DNA of 64,000 nt, from assembly GCA_900766925.1 (NCBI GenBank), contig CAAFXG010000343.1, forward strand, positions 1 to 64,000, read 5' to 3'. The notes below the pieces were generated by a model. It was given only the letters and a program-made list of their open reading frames with translations. It made no database searches and was not told the DNA's origin. This stretch comes from Lachnospiraceae bacterium (GTDB lineage: Bacteria; Bacillota; Clostridia; Lachnospirales; Lachnospiraceae). Position numbers and translations under genes: made by a program. Every line of letters begins with the position of its first letter. Position 1 is the stretch's first letter. Below are positions 1 through 6,434 of this stretch, piece after piece.

Positions 1-57
1 ACCAGTTATTATCTATTGGAAATCTACGGCGGATAAATTCAATTACTTCATCTTCCA
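1..57 (-). CDS. Partial CDS at window edge, unknown
   Basis: The reading frame opens with ATG at 57 and runs off the left edge, starting MEDEVIEFIRRRFPIDNNW. A GGAGG ribosome-binding site lies 6 nt before the ATG. Too little is visible to assign a function. Confidence 0.6.
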
Positions 58-77
58 TATAAAACCTCCATGCGTTT

Positions 78-155
78 TGGGGTGACTGGAGGGACTTGAA
101 CCCTCGATCTCCAGAGCCACAATCTGGCGTGTTAACCAACTACACCACAGCCACC
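78..155 (-). tRNA. tRNA-His (GTG)
   Basis: Full cloverleaf with anticodon GTG in a 5-bp stem and a T-loop of TTCAAGT. The extra G(-1), the C73 discriminator and an encoded CCA are all present, which are the usual histidine identity elements. Confidence 0.93.
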
Positions 156-231
156 ATATTAAAGAGGAAACTCACTGGGCCTCAGCCTCAATTACATTGT
201 GCGGAACGGCTTCTCGATGACCATTTCCTCT

Positions 232-308
232 TGGAACCAGAAGTGAGATTTGAACTCACGACCTTCGGTTTATGAGGCCGACGCTCTTACCCACTGAGCT
301 ATTCTGGT
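232..308 (-). tRNA. tRNA-Met/Ile2 (CAT), elongator type
   Basis: Acceptor ACCAGAA pairs with TTCTGGT; the anticodon is CAT and CCA is encoded. It lacks the initiator-type acceptor seen in the second CAT tRNA at 942-1016. It could be elongator Met or a lysidine-modified Ile tRNA; the sequence alone does not decide. Confidence 0.88.
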
Positions 309-314
309 ATATAC

Positions 315-442
315 AAGACAGTGTTTTTATATCATGCTCCCATTACACCACCGCCCTCTTTTGGAAGACGACTTGGATTCGAACCAAGACTACTTGTTTT
401 TCAGACAAATAATTAAAACTAAATAATCGCTGAAACTGTCTT
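315..442 (-). tRNA. Circularly permuted tRNA-Phe (GAA) candidate
   Basis: On the minus strand the 3' half (anticodon arm with GAA, T-arm with TTCGAAT, acceptor 3' strand TCGTCTT; 409 to 365) comes before the 5' half (acceptor 5' strand AGGGCGG, TG, D-arm; 357 to 333). A 7-nt linker joins the two acceptor strands, which pair over 7 bp with three G-U pairs. The break falls between positions 26 and 27. Leader AAGACAGT (442-435) is complementary to trailer ACTGTCTT (322-315). The discriminator would be C, which is unusual for Phe, so charging is uncertain. A normal tRNA-Phe(GAA) lies at 743-818. Confidence 0.6.
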
Positions 443-444
443 TA

Positions 445-537
445 TGGCGGAGAGTGAGAGGCTCGAACTCTCGCGCCGGATTTCTCCGACCTAGCGGTTT
501 AGCAAACCGCCCCCTTCACCAACTTGGGTAACTCTCC
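445..537 (-). tRNA. tRNA-Ser (GCT)
   Basis: Class II tRNA with a long variable arm, anticodon GCT, acceptor GGAGAGT/ACTCTCC, G73 and encoded CCA. Confidence 0.93.
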
Positions 538-742
538 ATAAGGTTTATTAAAAATAGTGGCGAGAAAAACGAGCCAGACCTTCTGACCTAGATGTAAAAG
601 AAGCCACTATAGAAACACTCTTTTGTTTCTATATACCTATAAATATATAGAAAGGGTAGGCATTTCCTCTAGCCGTGCCGCCACGATATGGGTCATATAC
701 AGACAGCAAGATAAATGGCACGGATCCCCGTTCGAGGTCTTA
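538..742 (-). other. Inter-tRNA spacer with closed hairpins
   Basis: No gene is seen. The spacer folds into stems closed by ATAGTGGC/GCCACTAT (about 561-610) and CCGTGCC/GGCACGG (about 682-724). There is also an AT-rich hairpin near 625-655. None has D- or T-arms, so these look like spacer or processing structures. Confidence 0.45.
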
Positions 743-818
743 TGGTGGCTGGGGACGGGGTCGAACCGCCTACACGAGGATTTTCAGTCCTCTGCTCTAC
801 CAGTTGAGCTACCCAGCC
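743..818 (-). tRNA. tRNA-Phe (GAA)
   Basis: Canonical cloverleaf, anticodon stem GAGGA/TCCTC, loop CTGAAAA, acceptor GGCTGGG/CCCAGCC, A73 and encoded CCA. Confidence 0.94.
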
Positions 819-836
819 ATATACTAGACGCAAATG

Positions 837-909
837 AAATATTTGTTGGATTTGAACCAACTACTTTTTGTTTAACAGACAAATGCTCTACCAAATGAGC
901 TAAAATATT
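837..909 (-). tRNA. tRNA-Asn (GTT), CCA not encoded
   Basis: AT-rich acceptor AATATTT/AAATATT, D-arm GCTC/GAGC, anticodon GTT, T-arm GTTGG/CCAAC. CCA is absent. Complementary 8-nt sequences TAGACGCA (940-933) and TGCGTCTA (832-825) flank the tRNA. This is the same leader/trailer arrangement as the permuted tRNAs. Confidence 0.85.
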
Positions 910-941
910 TTCAAAAGAAAATGATTGCTGTATGCGTCTAT

Positions 942-1016
942 TGGTTGCGGGGGGTGGATTTGAACCACCGACCTTCGGCTTATGAGGCCGCTAAGCTACC
1001 ACTGCTCTACCCCGCA
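942..1016 (-). tRNA. tRNA-Met (CAT), initiator-like
   Basis: The body TGCGGGG...CCCCGCA-A-CCA, the D-arm beginning GAGCAG and the anticodon arm resemble bacterial initiator tRNA-fMet. Two of the three initiator G-C pairs in the anticodon stem are present (29-41, 30-40), but 31-39 is C-G and 1-72 is a T-A pair. Likely a phage initiator tRNA; an elongator role cannot be excluded. Confidence 0.8.
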
Positions 1017-1101
1017 ATATGTCTAAAAAAGAAAGGGCAGTTTTTCGACAGACATACCCCAGGTCTCCAGAAAGGAAATGAAAACGGGCGGACAAACCCG
1101 A

Positions 1102-1176
1102 TGGTGACCCCGCCGGGATTCGAACCCGGGTTTCCGGCGTGAGAGGCCGGCGTCTTAACCACTTGACTACGGGGCC
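1102..1176 (-). tRNA. tRNA-Glu (CTC)
   Basis: Anticodon loop CTCTCAC in a CCGGC/GCCGG stem, acceptor GGCCCCG/CGGGGTC, A73 and encoded CCA. Confidence 0.92.
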
Positions 1177-1183
1177 ATTTCAT

Positions 1184-1306
1184 TTACCATTCATCTGGAA
1201 TCGACTCAATTAGAGTAGCCAATTCTTCATCAGATACATATTCATTTTCATTATACATCTCTTCGCACTGAATTTGACAGTCGAATGAATCAAAATAATC
1301 ACTCAT
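1184..1306 (-). CDS. Small acidic protein, 40 aa, unknown
   Basis: The ORF begins MSDYFDSFDCQIQCEEMYNE and is strongly acidic with two cysteines. A GGAAG ribosome-binding site precedes the ATG and a TTGATT-17-TATAAT promoter lies just upstream. It sits among the tRNA genes and shares their strand. No family recognised. Confidence 0.6.
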   Translation of the reverse strand: MSDYFDSFDCQIQCEEMYNENEYVSDEELATLIESIPDEW

Positions 1307-1341
1307 AATTGAATTTCTTCCTTTCTTAACTTTCTATATAT

Positions 1342-1370
1342 ATTATATCAAATTTTTTAAGATAAATCAA
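1342..1370 (-). promoter_or_regulatory. Sigma-70-type promoter
   Basis: TTGATT (1370-1365), 17-bp spacer, TATAAT (1347-1342). First member of a recurring A/T-spacer promoter family found over 1-30 kb. Confidence 0.75.
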
Positions 1371-1381
1371 TTAAGATTGAC

Positions 1382-1517
1382 AAGACGACTGTTAAAAACT
1401 TTTAACGGCGCTCTACCATTGAGCTACACCCAACACCGTTGGGCGGCAGGATTCGAACCTGTAACATCCGGCTCCCCAAGCAATATTTTTTACAATTTAG
1501 ATTGCAGAAATCGTCTT
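1382..1517 (-). tRNA. Circularly permuted tRNA-Pro (GGG) candidate
   Basis: On the minus strand the 3' half (anticodon loop TTGGGGA, stem, variable region, T-arm with TTCGAAT, acceptor CGCCCAA; 1481 to 1439) precedes the 5' half (acceptor TTGGGTG, TA, D-arm GCTC-AATGGTA-GAGC, G, CCG; 1433 to 1406). The acceptor strands pair over 7 bp and are joined by a 5-nt loop. Joined at position 29/30 the halves give a complete anticodon stem CCGGC/GCCGG. Leader AAGACGA (1517-1511) pairs with trailer TCGTCTT (1388-1382), and the trailer holds a perfect hairpin (1391-1406). C73 is atypical for Pro. Confidence 0.65.
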
Positions 1518-1708
1518 TATTTATCTTTATTTGATACTATGGACAAATAATGAAATCAACAATAGATTGGCGGGGTTTATGTTTCACAACCACTACTTAC
1601 TAGGCGAAGGATTTTCTATGTACAAGCTATTGCTCATACAAAACCAACCTCACTTTCCTCACCAAACCAATCGGGCGATTGGACCTGACCCATTTCAGTT
1701 GATTTCGA
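1518..1708 (-). other. Spacer closed by a 9-bp stem
   Basis: GAAATCAAC (1706-1698) and GTTGATTTC (1560-1552) are perfectly complementary and enclose about 137 nt. The interior has a CCAATCG/CGATTGG hairpin. No tRNA arms or convincing ORF were found inside. Confidence 0.4.
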
Positions 1709-1784
1709 TGGTGCACCATACGGGACTCGAACCCATGACTCCTCGATTAAAAGTCGAGTGCTCTACCAACTGAGCTAATGGTGC
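1709..1784 (-). tRNA. tRNA-Lys (TTT)
   Basis: Acceptor GCACCAT/ATGGTGC, anticodon loop CTTTTAA, A73, encoded CCA. Confidence 0.94.
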
Positions 1785-1787
1785 AAA

Positions 1788-1829
1788 TCATTTATCGCTT
1801 TCAGAATCAGCACTCTGTTTTCGTTTCAT
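1788..1829 (-). CDS. Putative 13-aa peptide MKRKQSADSESDK
   Basis: A short ORF lies between a good promoter (1862-1890) and tRNA-Lys, with a GGAG ribosome-binding site 8 nt before ATG. It may be a leader peptide or simply an untranslated leader; the length gives little support. Confidence 0.3.
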   Translation of the reverse strand: MKRKQSADSESDK

Positions 1830-1861
1830 GATTTATTCTCCTTTCTTTATCTTACATATAT

Positions 1862-1890
1862 ATTATAACAAAATTTTTTATAAAAATCAA
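1862..1890 (-). promoter_or_regulatory. Sigma-70-type promoter
   Basis: TTGATT (1890-1885), 17-bp A/T spacer, TATAAT (1867-1862). It would drive tRNA-Lys and the genes after it. Confidence 0.75.
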
Positions 1891-1942
1891 TTAAAATTGA
1901 TGTAATTGAGATTAAATCTCATCTTTAATTGACTTTCATAAT

Positions 1943-2025
1943 TGGTACCGATAGTGGGACTTGAACCCACACTCTTTCGAACTTGATTTTGAGTCAAGCG
2001 TGTCTGCCAATTCCACCATATCGGC
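1943..2025 (-). tRNA. tRNA-Leu (CAA)
   Basis: Class II tRNA, anticodon CAA in loop CTCAAAA, acceptor GCCGATA/TATCGGT with a G-U first pair, A73, encoded CCA. Confidence 0.92.
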
Positions 2026-2030
2026 ATATA

Positions 2031-2115
2031 TGGTGCGGATGACGGGACTTGAACCCGTACGATCGTAGATCACTACCCCCTCAAGATAGCGTGTCTGCCA
2101 TTCCACCACATCCGC
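2031..2115 (-). tRNA. tRNA-Leu (GAG)
   Basis: Class II tRNA, anticodon loop TTGAGGG, acceptor GCGGATG/CATCCGC, A73, encoded CCA. Only 5 nt separate it from tRNA-Leu(CAA). Confidence 0.92.
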
Positions 2116-2312
2116 ATATAATTGGTTAAGCATATTTAAGGCTATCTTAACCTGACCCTGTATTTTACACATTGCAGCGTGCCATTTGTGGGTTTTTCTA
2201 ATCCCCATTACCTTAATTTGGTTCATAGGAGTTGTCCTTCTCAAAAATATAATGCACTAAAGCGAGCTAAATGAATTATCCTACTCTCGGCGTACCTTTC
2301 TCTTTAGTGCGA
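2116..2312 (-). other. Inter-tRNA spacer, no gene seen
   Basis: Contains a 9-bp stem GCACTAAAG/CTTTAGTGC (2310-2302 with 2262-2254) and a GGTTAAG/CTTAACC stem near 2121-2150. An ORF crosses the spacer but runs through two tRNA genes, so it is not called. Confidence 0.4.
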
Positions 2313-2388
2313 TGGTGGAGGATACGGGGGTCGAACCCGTTACCTCCTGCTTGCAAGGCAGGCGCTCTCCCAGTTGAGCTAATCCCCC
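2313..2388 (-). tRNA. tRNA-Ala (TGC)
   Basis: Anticodon stem CCTGC/GCAGG, loop CTTGCAA, acceptor GGGGGAT/ATCCTCC, A73, encoded CCA. Confidence 0.94.
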
Positions 2389-2546
2389 ATAGAAAGAGAG
2401 GTGCAACTTATTTATGTACTGATGGAGTTGCCAACCACCCGTTATGGCTTATATTTACGAGAAACTCATAACTAAAACCTCGTAGGCTACTTATTTTTGG
2501 TTAGGTAGTTGCCTAAACAAACCTACACACTCAGCAGTGGCGCTAT

Positions 2547-2629
2547 TGGTACCGAATAAGGGACTCGAACCCTTACGCCGAAGCACTAGATCCTAAATCT
2601 AGCGTGTCTGCCAATTCCACCAATTCGGC
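2547..2629 (-). tRNA. tRNA-Leu (TAG)
   Basis: Class II tRNA, anticodon TAG in loop TTTAGGA, acceptor GCCGAAT/ATTCGGT, A73, encoded CCA. Third Leu isoacceptor in the array. Confidence 0.92.
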
Positions 2630-2992
2630 ATATCAGATGGGTTCCACCGTAGTGAGGGGAGCCATCACCCCAAGTCGACTTTAGTCAGTTTTTATTCGTT
2701 AGGGGTCAGACATAGTTCCCACGGCATTTCATAGACATCTTTATTTCGCACTTTCGTTGCTAGGAGTGAGGAAACGCAATGCTCAGCAATCTCTCCCTTA
2801 CGATCCCAGGTAGCGTGCCTCGAAGAGGGCTGCTAAGAATTAAACTTCGATATTTGGACATTTCCCTTTTATTTCAGTTCTTGGATTAGAACCAGCAAGA
2901 TCACTTTTTCCCCTACTGTGGAACGCCTTTATTTACAGTACCGACTCCCTGCCTACCTGTTGATTATACTCGCCGTTAGGTATCGCGAGTTA
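2630..2992 (-). other. 363-bp spacer with several hairpins, no gene
   Basis: No ORF or cloverleaf was recognised. Visible stems include GATGG/CCATC, ACCCC/GGGGT, TCGAAG/CTTCGA, TACTGT/ACAGTA and ACTCGC/GCGAGT. A degenerate T-arm-like stretch with loop TTCTAAT lies near 2880-2905. It may hold a decayed tRNA or a structured RNA. Confidence 0.35.
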
Positions 2993-3068
2993 TGGTGACC
3001 CCTGGGAGAATCGAACTCCCGCCTCCGCCGTGAAAGGGCGGCGTCTTGTACCGCTTGACTAAGGGGCC
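2993..3068 (-). tRNA. tRNA-Glu (TTC)
   Basis: Anticodon loop CTTTCAC in CCGCC/GGCGG, acceptor GGCCCCT/AGGGGTC, A73, encoded CCA. Confidence 0.93.
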
Positions 3069-3177
3069 GTAACAAGCCAAGTTGCCGCTTGGCTTTCACT
3101 CCGCTCTGACATTCTAAAATATTATCGGCAAATAATATCTTTATCCAATCAGAATAACTTCTTCTCTGAGCTCCAAG

Positions 3178-3216
3178 ACCGGCGTTTCTCGCCAGCGAGG
3201 GAATCGAACTCTCCTC
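3178..3216 (-). other. Third permuted tRNA-like element (T-arm plus acceptor)
   Basis: On the minus strand a T-arm (GAGAG-TTCGATT-CCCTC, one mismatch) is followed directly by GCTGGCG, a 5-nt loop AGAAA and CGCCGGT. The two 7-mers pair fully with two G-U wobbles. This is the same T-arm/acceptor/short-loop/acceptor order as the permuted Phe and Pro elements. I could not find a convincing D-arm or anticodon, so the identity is unassigned and it may be decayed. Confidence 0.4.
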
Positions 3217-3289
3217 ATTTTCAGTTACGGAATTACCTAATTCTTTGTTTTTCTCTTGGGTTTGAGCATAAGGGAAATAATTGTTTCCC

Positions 3290-3365
3290 TGGCTCCCCCA
3301 GTAGGACTCGAACCTACGACACCGCGGTTAACAGCCGCGTGCTCTACCGACTGAGCTATAGGGGA
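3290..3365 (-). tRNA. tRNA-Asn (GTT), second copy
   Basis: Anticodon stem CGCGG/CCGCG, loop CTGTTAA, acceptor TCCCCTA/TGGGGGA, G73, encoded CCA. It differs greatly in sequence from the AT-rich tRNA-Asn at 837-909. Confidence 0.93.
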
Positions 3366-3498
3366 ATATGTATAGCACCAACTTTATTTGAATTGGCGAT
3401 GCTAGAACCAACTTATTCAGCCTTGTTTTAAGGTACAAGGTCGAAATCATTCTTGAAGCCTTAAACCTTTGAAAGTCTTTCTTTAACTTTCTATAAAT

Positions 3499-3527
3499 AT
3501 TATACAATAAATTTTTATAAAAATCAA
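3499..3527 (-). promoter_or_regulatory. Sigma-70-type promoter
   Basis: TTGATT, 17-bp spacer, TATAAT, reading toward tRNA-Asn (GTT). Confidence 0.72.
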
Positions 3528-3705
3528 TTTACAGATTATTCTCTGTACAAGGCACCAAGACGCTTTTCGTAGCTTAGAGGATACCGAATCTGTCTCAATC
3601 AAGTCTACCTCAAAAATTCAAACCAAAAAAGAATTTTTTAATCATCTTGTTGTTAGTTGCTGGACAGTGCCTTTAATTTTTATTTCTTATCTTTATTGTA
3701 TATAT

Positions 3706-3734
3706 ATTATAACACAAAATTTTTGAAAAATCAA
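3706..3734 (-). promoter_or_regulatory. Sigma-70-type promoter
   Basis: TTGATT (3734-3729), 17-bp spacer, TATAAT (3711-3706). Located just after the sigma gene and reading into the tRNA array. Confidence 0.72.
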
Positions 3735-3785
3735 ATTTTTTTATGTTCACGGTAAATCGGCGCTAAGCTCGACCTACCGCAAACT

Positions 3786-4715
3786 TTATGCCATACACTC
3801 TTTTAAAATTGCAGCACGACTAGGATGACGCAATTTACGAAGTGCTTTAGCCTCAATCTGACGAATGCGTTCACGAGAAAGATTGAATTCTTGACCTACT
3901 TCTTCTAAAGTTTTAGGACGATCTTGATCAATTCCGAAACGCATACGAATAATAGTAGCTTCTCTCTCAGATAAAGTATCCAAAATTGCCCCAACAGTTT
4001 CTTTTTCTTCCTGTTTAGCCATTGCCTCTGCTGGATTAACAAACTTCGTATCCTCAATGAAAGAACCAATAGTAGTTCCATCATCTTCGTCACCAACCTG
4101 AATATCTAAACTAGTAGTATCCATCATATACTGCTTAATTTCAGTAAGATCGCCTACTTCCATTTTAAGATACTTTGCAGTTTCTTCAATAGAAGGCTCA
4201 TGACCAAGAGATGACATTAACTCTCTTTCAGCTTTTTTAATCTTGCTAATATTTTCTGTCATATGAACAGGAATACGGATAGTGCGGGATTGATCTGCGA
4301 TTGCACGAGAAATAGCCTGCTTAATCCACCAAGAAGCATAAGTAGAAAAACGAAAACCCTTATCTACATCAAACTTATCGGCAGCTTTCATCAAACCAAT
4401 GTTACCTTCCTGAATTAAATCCAAAAAACTAAGACCGCAACCCTGATAATGCTTGGCTAAAGAAACAACAAGACGAAGATTGGCTTCAACCAATTTTTTC
4501 TTTGCTTTTTCATCTCCCTGTGCCGCAAGCGTTGCATAATGTTTTTCTTCTTCAAAAGAAAGCATGGGAATAGCACCCATTTCACGCATATACAACTTTA
4601 CAGAGTTATCAATCGTCACGGGAGTATCTAATGCCGTCGCCTGTTCGTTATCATCTTTCATATCTGCTTCATCAATATAGCTATCTAAATCAAACATTTC
4701 TTCATTCTCGAACAT
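3786..4715 (-). CDS. SigA/RpoD-like sigma factor
   Basis: About 309 aa, shorter than bacterial SigA because region 1.1 is missing. Visible are region 1.2 (VKLYMREMGAIPML), regions 2.1-2.4 including LIQEGNIGLMKA and FSTYASWWIKQAISRAI, a region 3 helix set (HMTENISKI), and region 4 with TLEEVGQEFNLSRERIRQIE. All core-binding and promoter-recognition regions look intact. I start at 4715 because GGGGG sits 7 nt before that ATG and only 1 nt before the ATG at 4721. It has its own perfect TTGACA promoter. It presumably steers host RNA polymerase to phage promoters, perhaps the TTGATT-17-TATAAT family in the left 30 kb. Confidence 0.95.
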   Translation of the reverse strand: MFENEEMFDLDSYIDEADMKDDNEQATALDTPVTIDNSVKLYMREMGAIPMLSFEEEKHYATLAAQGDEKAKKKLVEANLRLVVSLAKHYQGCGLSFLDLIQEGNIGLMKAADKFDVDKGFRFSTYASWWIKQAISRAIADQSRTIRIPVHMTENISKIKKAERELMSSLGHEPSIEETAKYLKMEVGDLTEIKQYMMDTTSLDIQVGDEDDGTTIGSFIEDTKFVNPAEAMAKQEEKETVGAILDTLSEREATIIRMRFGIDQDRPKTLEEVGQEFNLSRERIRQIEAKALRKLRHPSRAAILKECMA

Positions 4716-4756
4716 ATACATACCCCCAATTTTTTTCCCTTTTTGATTATATAAAT

Positions 4757-4785
4757 ATTATAACATATTTTTTTAATTTTGTCAA
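4757..4785 (-). promoter_or_regulatory. Promoter of the sigma factor gene
   Basis: TTGACA (4785-4780), 17-bp spacer, TATAAT (4762-4757): a consensus housekeeping promoter, fitting early expression by host SigA. Confidence 0.8.
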
Positions 4786-4820
4786 ATAATAATTTTATTA
4801 ACTAAAATTAAAAAGGAAAA

Positions 4821-4894
4821 TGGCAGGCCACGAGAGATTCGAACTCCCACGAACGGTTTTGGAGACCGTCATGCTACCGTTACATCAGAAGCCT
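4821..4894 (-). tRNA. tRNA-Trp (CCA)
   Basis: Anticodon CCA in loop CTCCAAA, T-loop TTCGAAT, G73 and encoded CCA. The acceptor AGGCTTC/GTGGCCT has one mismatch and one wobble. It reads UGG only, so it does not explain the in-frame TGA at 25927. Confidence 0.9.
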
Positions 4895-5108
4895 ATGTTT
4901 GAAAGTGAAGTTGAACCTAACAGCGCTCCTTGGCACTTAATTACCGTGGTCTGTTACCCTTAATACAGGATTCATAGGTTTCTGGTTTGTTCAACAGTCC
5001 TTAACCTTTTTCCTTTTTTTCACTTTCTATATATATTATAACAAAAATTTTTATAAAAATCAATTTACGAAAATGATTGTAATCTACTTGTAAAAAAGCT
5101 GCTTTCAA
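4895..5108 (-). promoter_or_regulatory. Leader of tRNA-Trp with promoter
   Basis: Promoter TTGATT-17-TATAAT at 5063-5035 reads toward tRNA-Trp. GTTGAAC (4995-4989) and GTTCAAC (4916-4910) are complementary and close a 72-nt loop. No ORF recognised. Confidence 0.55.
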
Positions 5109-6434
5109 TTAAACTGTGGTGCCCAAACAAATTTCAGAAAAATGTTGAACATCCAATTCAAAATTAGCACAATCTTTTTTCATTTTTTCAAGCATTGCAT
5201 TCGTAGTCTCAGTATAAAGATTTCGTTCCGTTCCATCATTATAACGTTGCTTCATAAGTGTCGGATCTGACTTACCAAAATACATGGTTAATAATTCTCG
5301 CGCTAAAAACTCTGGAATGCGAATATCGCTTCCATCATAGTGTTCATGTTCTGAAATTAAATAGCTAAAGGAATCTAAGAAAGTATTCCCTCCAGTTTTC
5401 TGAGGATGCTCATTTCCAATAAGTTCAGGTACTACGAGATAAACAGTTGGAAAACCTGCCCACTTAAAATCACGAAGAAAAACCCCGGAATAATGATATT
5501 CTTCTTTTGCAGCTTTAATAAATTGCTGGATTAAATCCTTCTCAGAATTAAAAGAATAATCAATCATCATTTCTTTTACAGGCGCGTCTTCTATCTGAGC
5601 TAAAGCGTATTTAGGAATAGGCCCAAGATGAAAATCAACTATAATACCATATAAAGTATCTGGATCTACTTTAGGAGAATTACCCTCCCAATAATAATAA
5701 CGCATATCAGATGCTGCATTATTTTGGAAGAACTCAGTTAAGCATCGTTCAACAGCAAGTTCTATAGTTGGACCACAATCAATTTTGAACAACATTTGTT
5801 TAGTCATTTCATTTCGGCATAACATGGCTACTGTTGGAATGCCAAATTTCCCAACATCGTATAACTGTACACGACCATTCATTAAATTCTCAAGTGCTGA
5901 AAAATCAAAATCAAAAGCATCTAAAGGTAGACTACTATTAACCTGCATAGTGCCATTACAAAAATCCATTGTTGTTTGACGTTCAACAAGTTCACAAATA
6001 GCATGTACAATTGCCTCTTCGTCTGTATTTCCAGAAGCCATTCCAGTGCTATAACATAATGCGCTAGTAATTGTTGCTGTATTACCAGTTAGCAAATCTA
6101 AATATTTATATTTACAAACTTTATCTTTTTCATCATAAAATTCATCTTTAAAGTACGGCTCATCATATGAACGGTAATACATCATAAAGGTTTGAAATCG
6201 TTCAATAAATTCTGCATAACCGCTCGCTTGCGCATATGCAGGTGTTATACCCTTACCTGCGCTTTTAATTCCTTTTATTAATCCAAATGGACGAACAAAA
6301 TTAGAATAAACGCCTAATGGATTGTCATCGTTATACCATTCTAAGCGTAATTCAATACCATATTTTTGAAGGATAGATGTGATAGTTGCAACAGTCTCTT
6401 GTGGGGGACAATTCTTCCAATGCTTATCTCTCAT
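5109..6434 (-). CDS. YcaO-domain enzyme (azoline/thioamide-type)
   Basis: 441 aa, a full-length YcaO. ATP-binding signatures are clear: SAGKGITPAYAQASGYAEF followed by IER (residues about 59-81), GMASGNTDEEAIVHAICELV with ER (about 130-152), and a later acidic LTEFFQ. YcaO proteins use ATP to activate peptide backbone amides, giving azolines, thioamides or amidines; known partners include TfuA or E1-like proteins, none seen here. It is the last gene of an operon in which every junction overlaps (TAATG with its upstream neighbour). The two radical SAM genes and the Cys-repeat protein upstream suggest it modifies that protein. The exact product is not predictable. Confidence 0.93.
   Translation of the reverse strand: MRDKHWKNCPPQETVATITSILQKYGIELRLEWYNDDNPLGVYSNFVRPFGLIKGIKSAGKGITPAYAQASGYAEFIERFQTFMMYYRSYDEPYFKDEFYDEKDKVCKYKYLDLLTGNTATITSALCYSTGMASGNTDEEAIVHAICELVERQTTMDFCNGTMQVNSSLPLDAFDFDFSALENLMNGRVQLYDVGKFGIPTVAMLCRNEMTKQMLFKIDCGPTIELAVERCLTEFFQNNAASDMRYYYWEGNSPKVDPDTLYGIIVDFHLGPIPKYALAQIEDAPVKEMMIDYSFNSEKDLIQQFIKAAKEEYHYSGVFLRDFKWAGFPTVYLVVPELIGNEHPQKTGGNTFLDSFSYLISEHEHYDGSDIRIPEFLARELLTMYFGKSDPTLMKQRYNDGTERNLYTETTNAMLEKMKKDCANFELDVQHFSEICLGTTV

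Larger units (their letters stand above)
3366..3785 (-). other. Leader region of tRNA operon, structured
   Basis: No protein gene seen. It contains two promoters (3499-3527, 3706-3734). A 7-bp stem AAGGCAC (3667-3673) with GTGCCTT (3549-3555) encloses about 110 nt, and there is a CCTTGT/ACAAGG hairpin near 3424-3445. The enclosed segment lacks recognisable tRNA arms. Confidence 0.4.

Noticed and set aside
155..231. AAGAGGAAA/TTTCCTCTT enclosed spacer as a permuted tRNA
   Set aside because: Interior is only about 53 nt and lacks a T-loop.
564..610. ATAGTGGC/GCCACTAT element as another tRNA
   Set aside because: The enclosed 30-40 nt cannot hold D-, anticodon and T-arms; treated as spacer structure.
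1936..2244. 102-aa ORF on the minus strand
   Set aside because: It runs through both tRNA-Leu genes at 1943-2025 and 2031-2115; tRNA evidence is far stronger.
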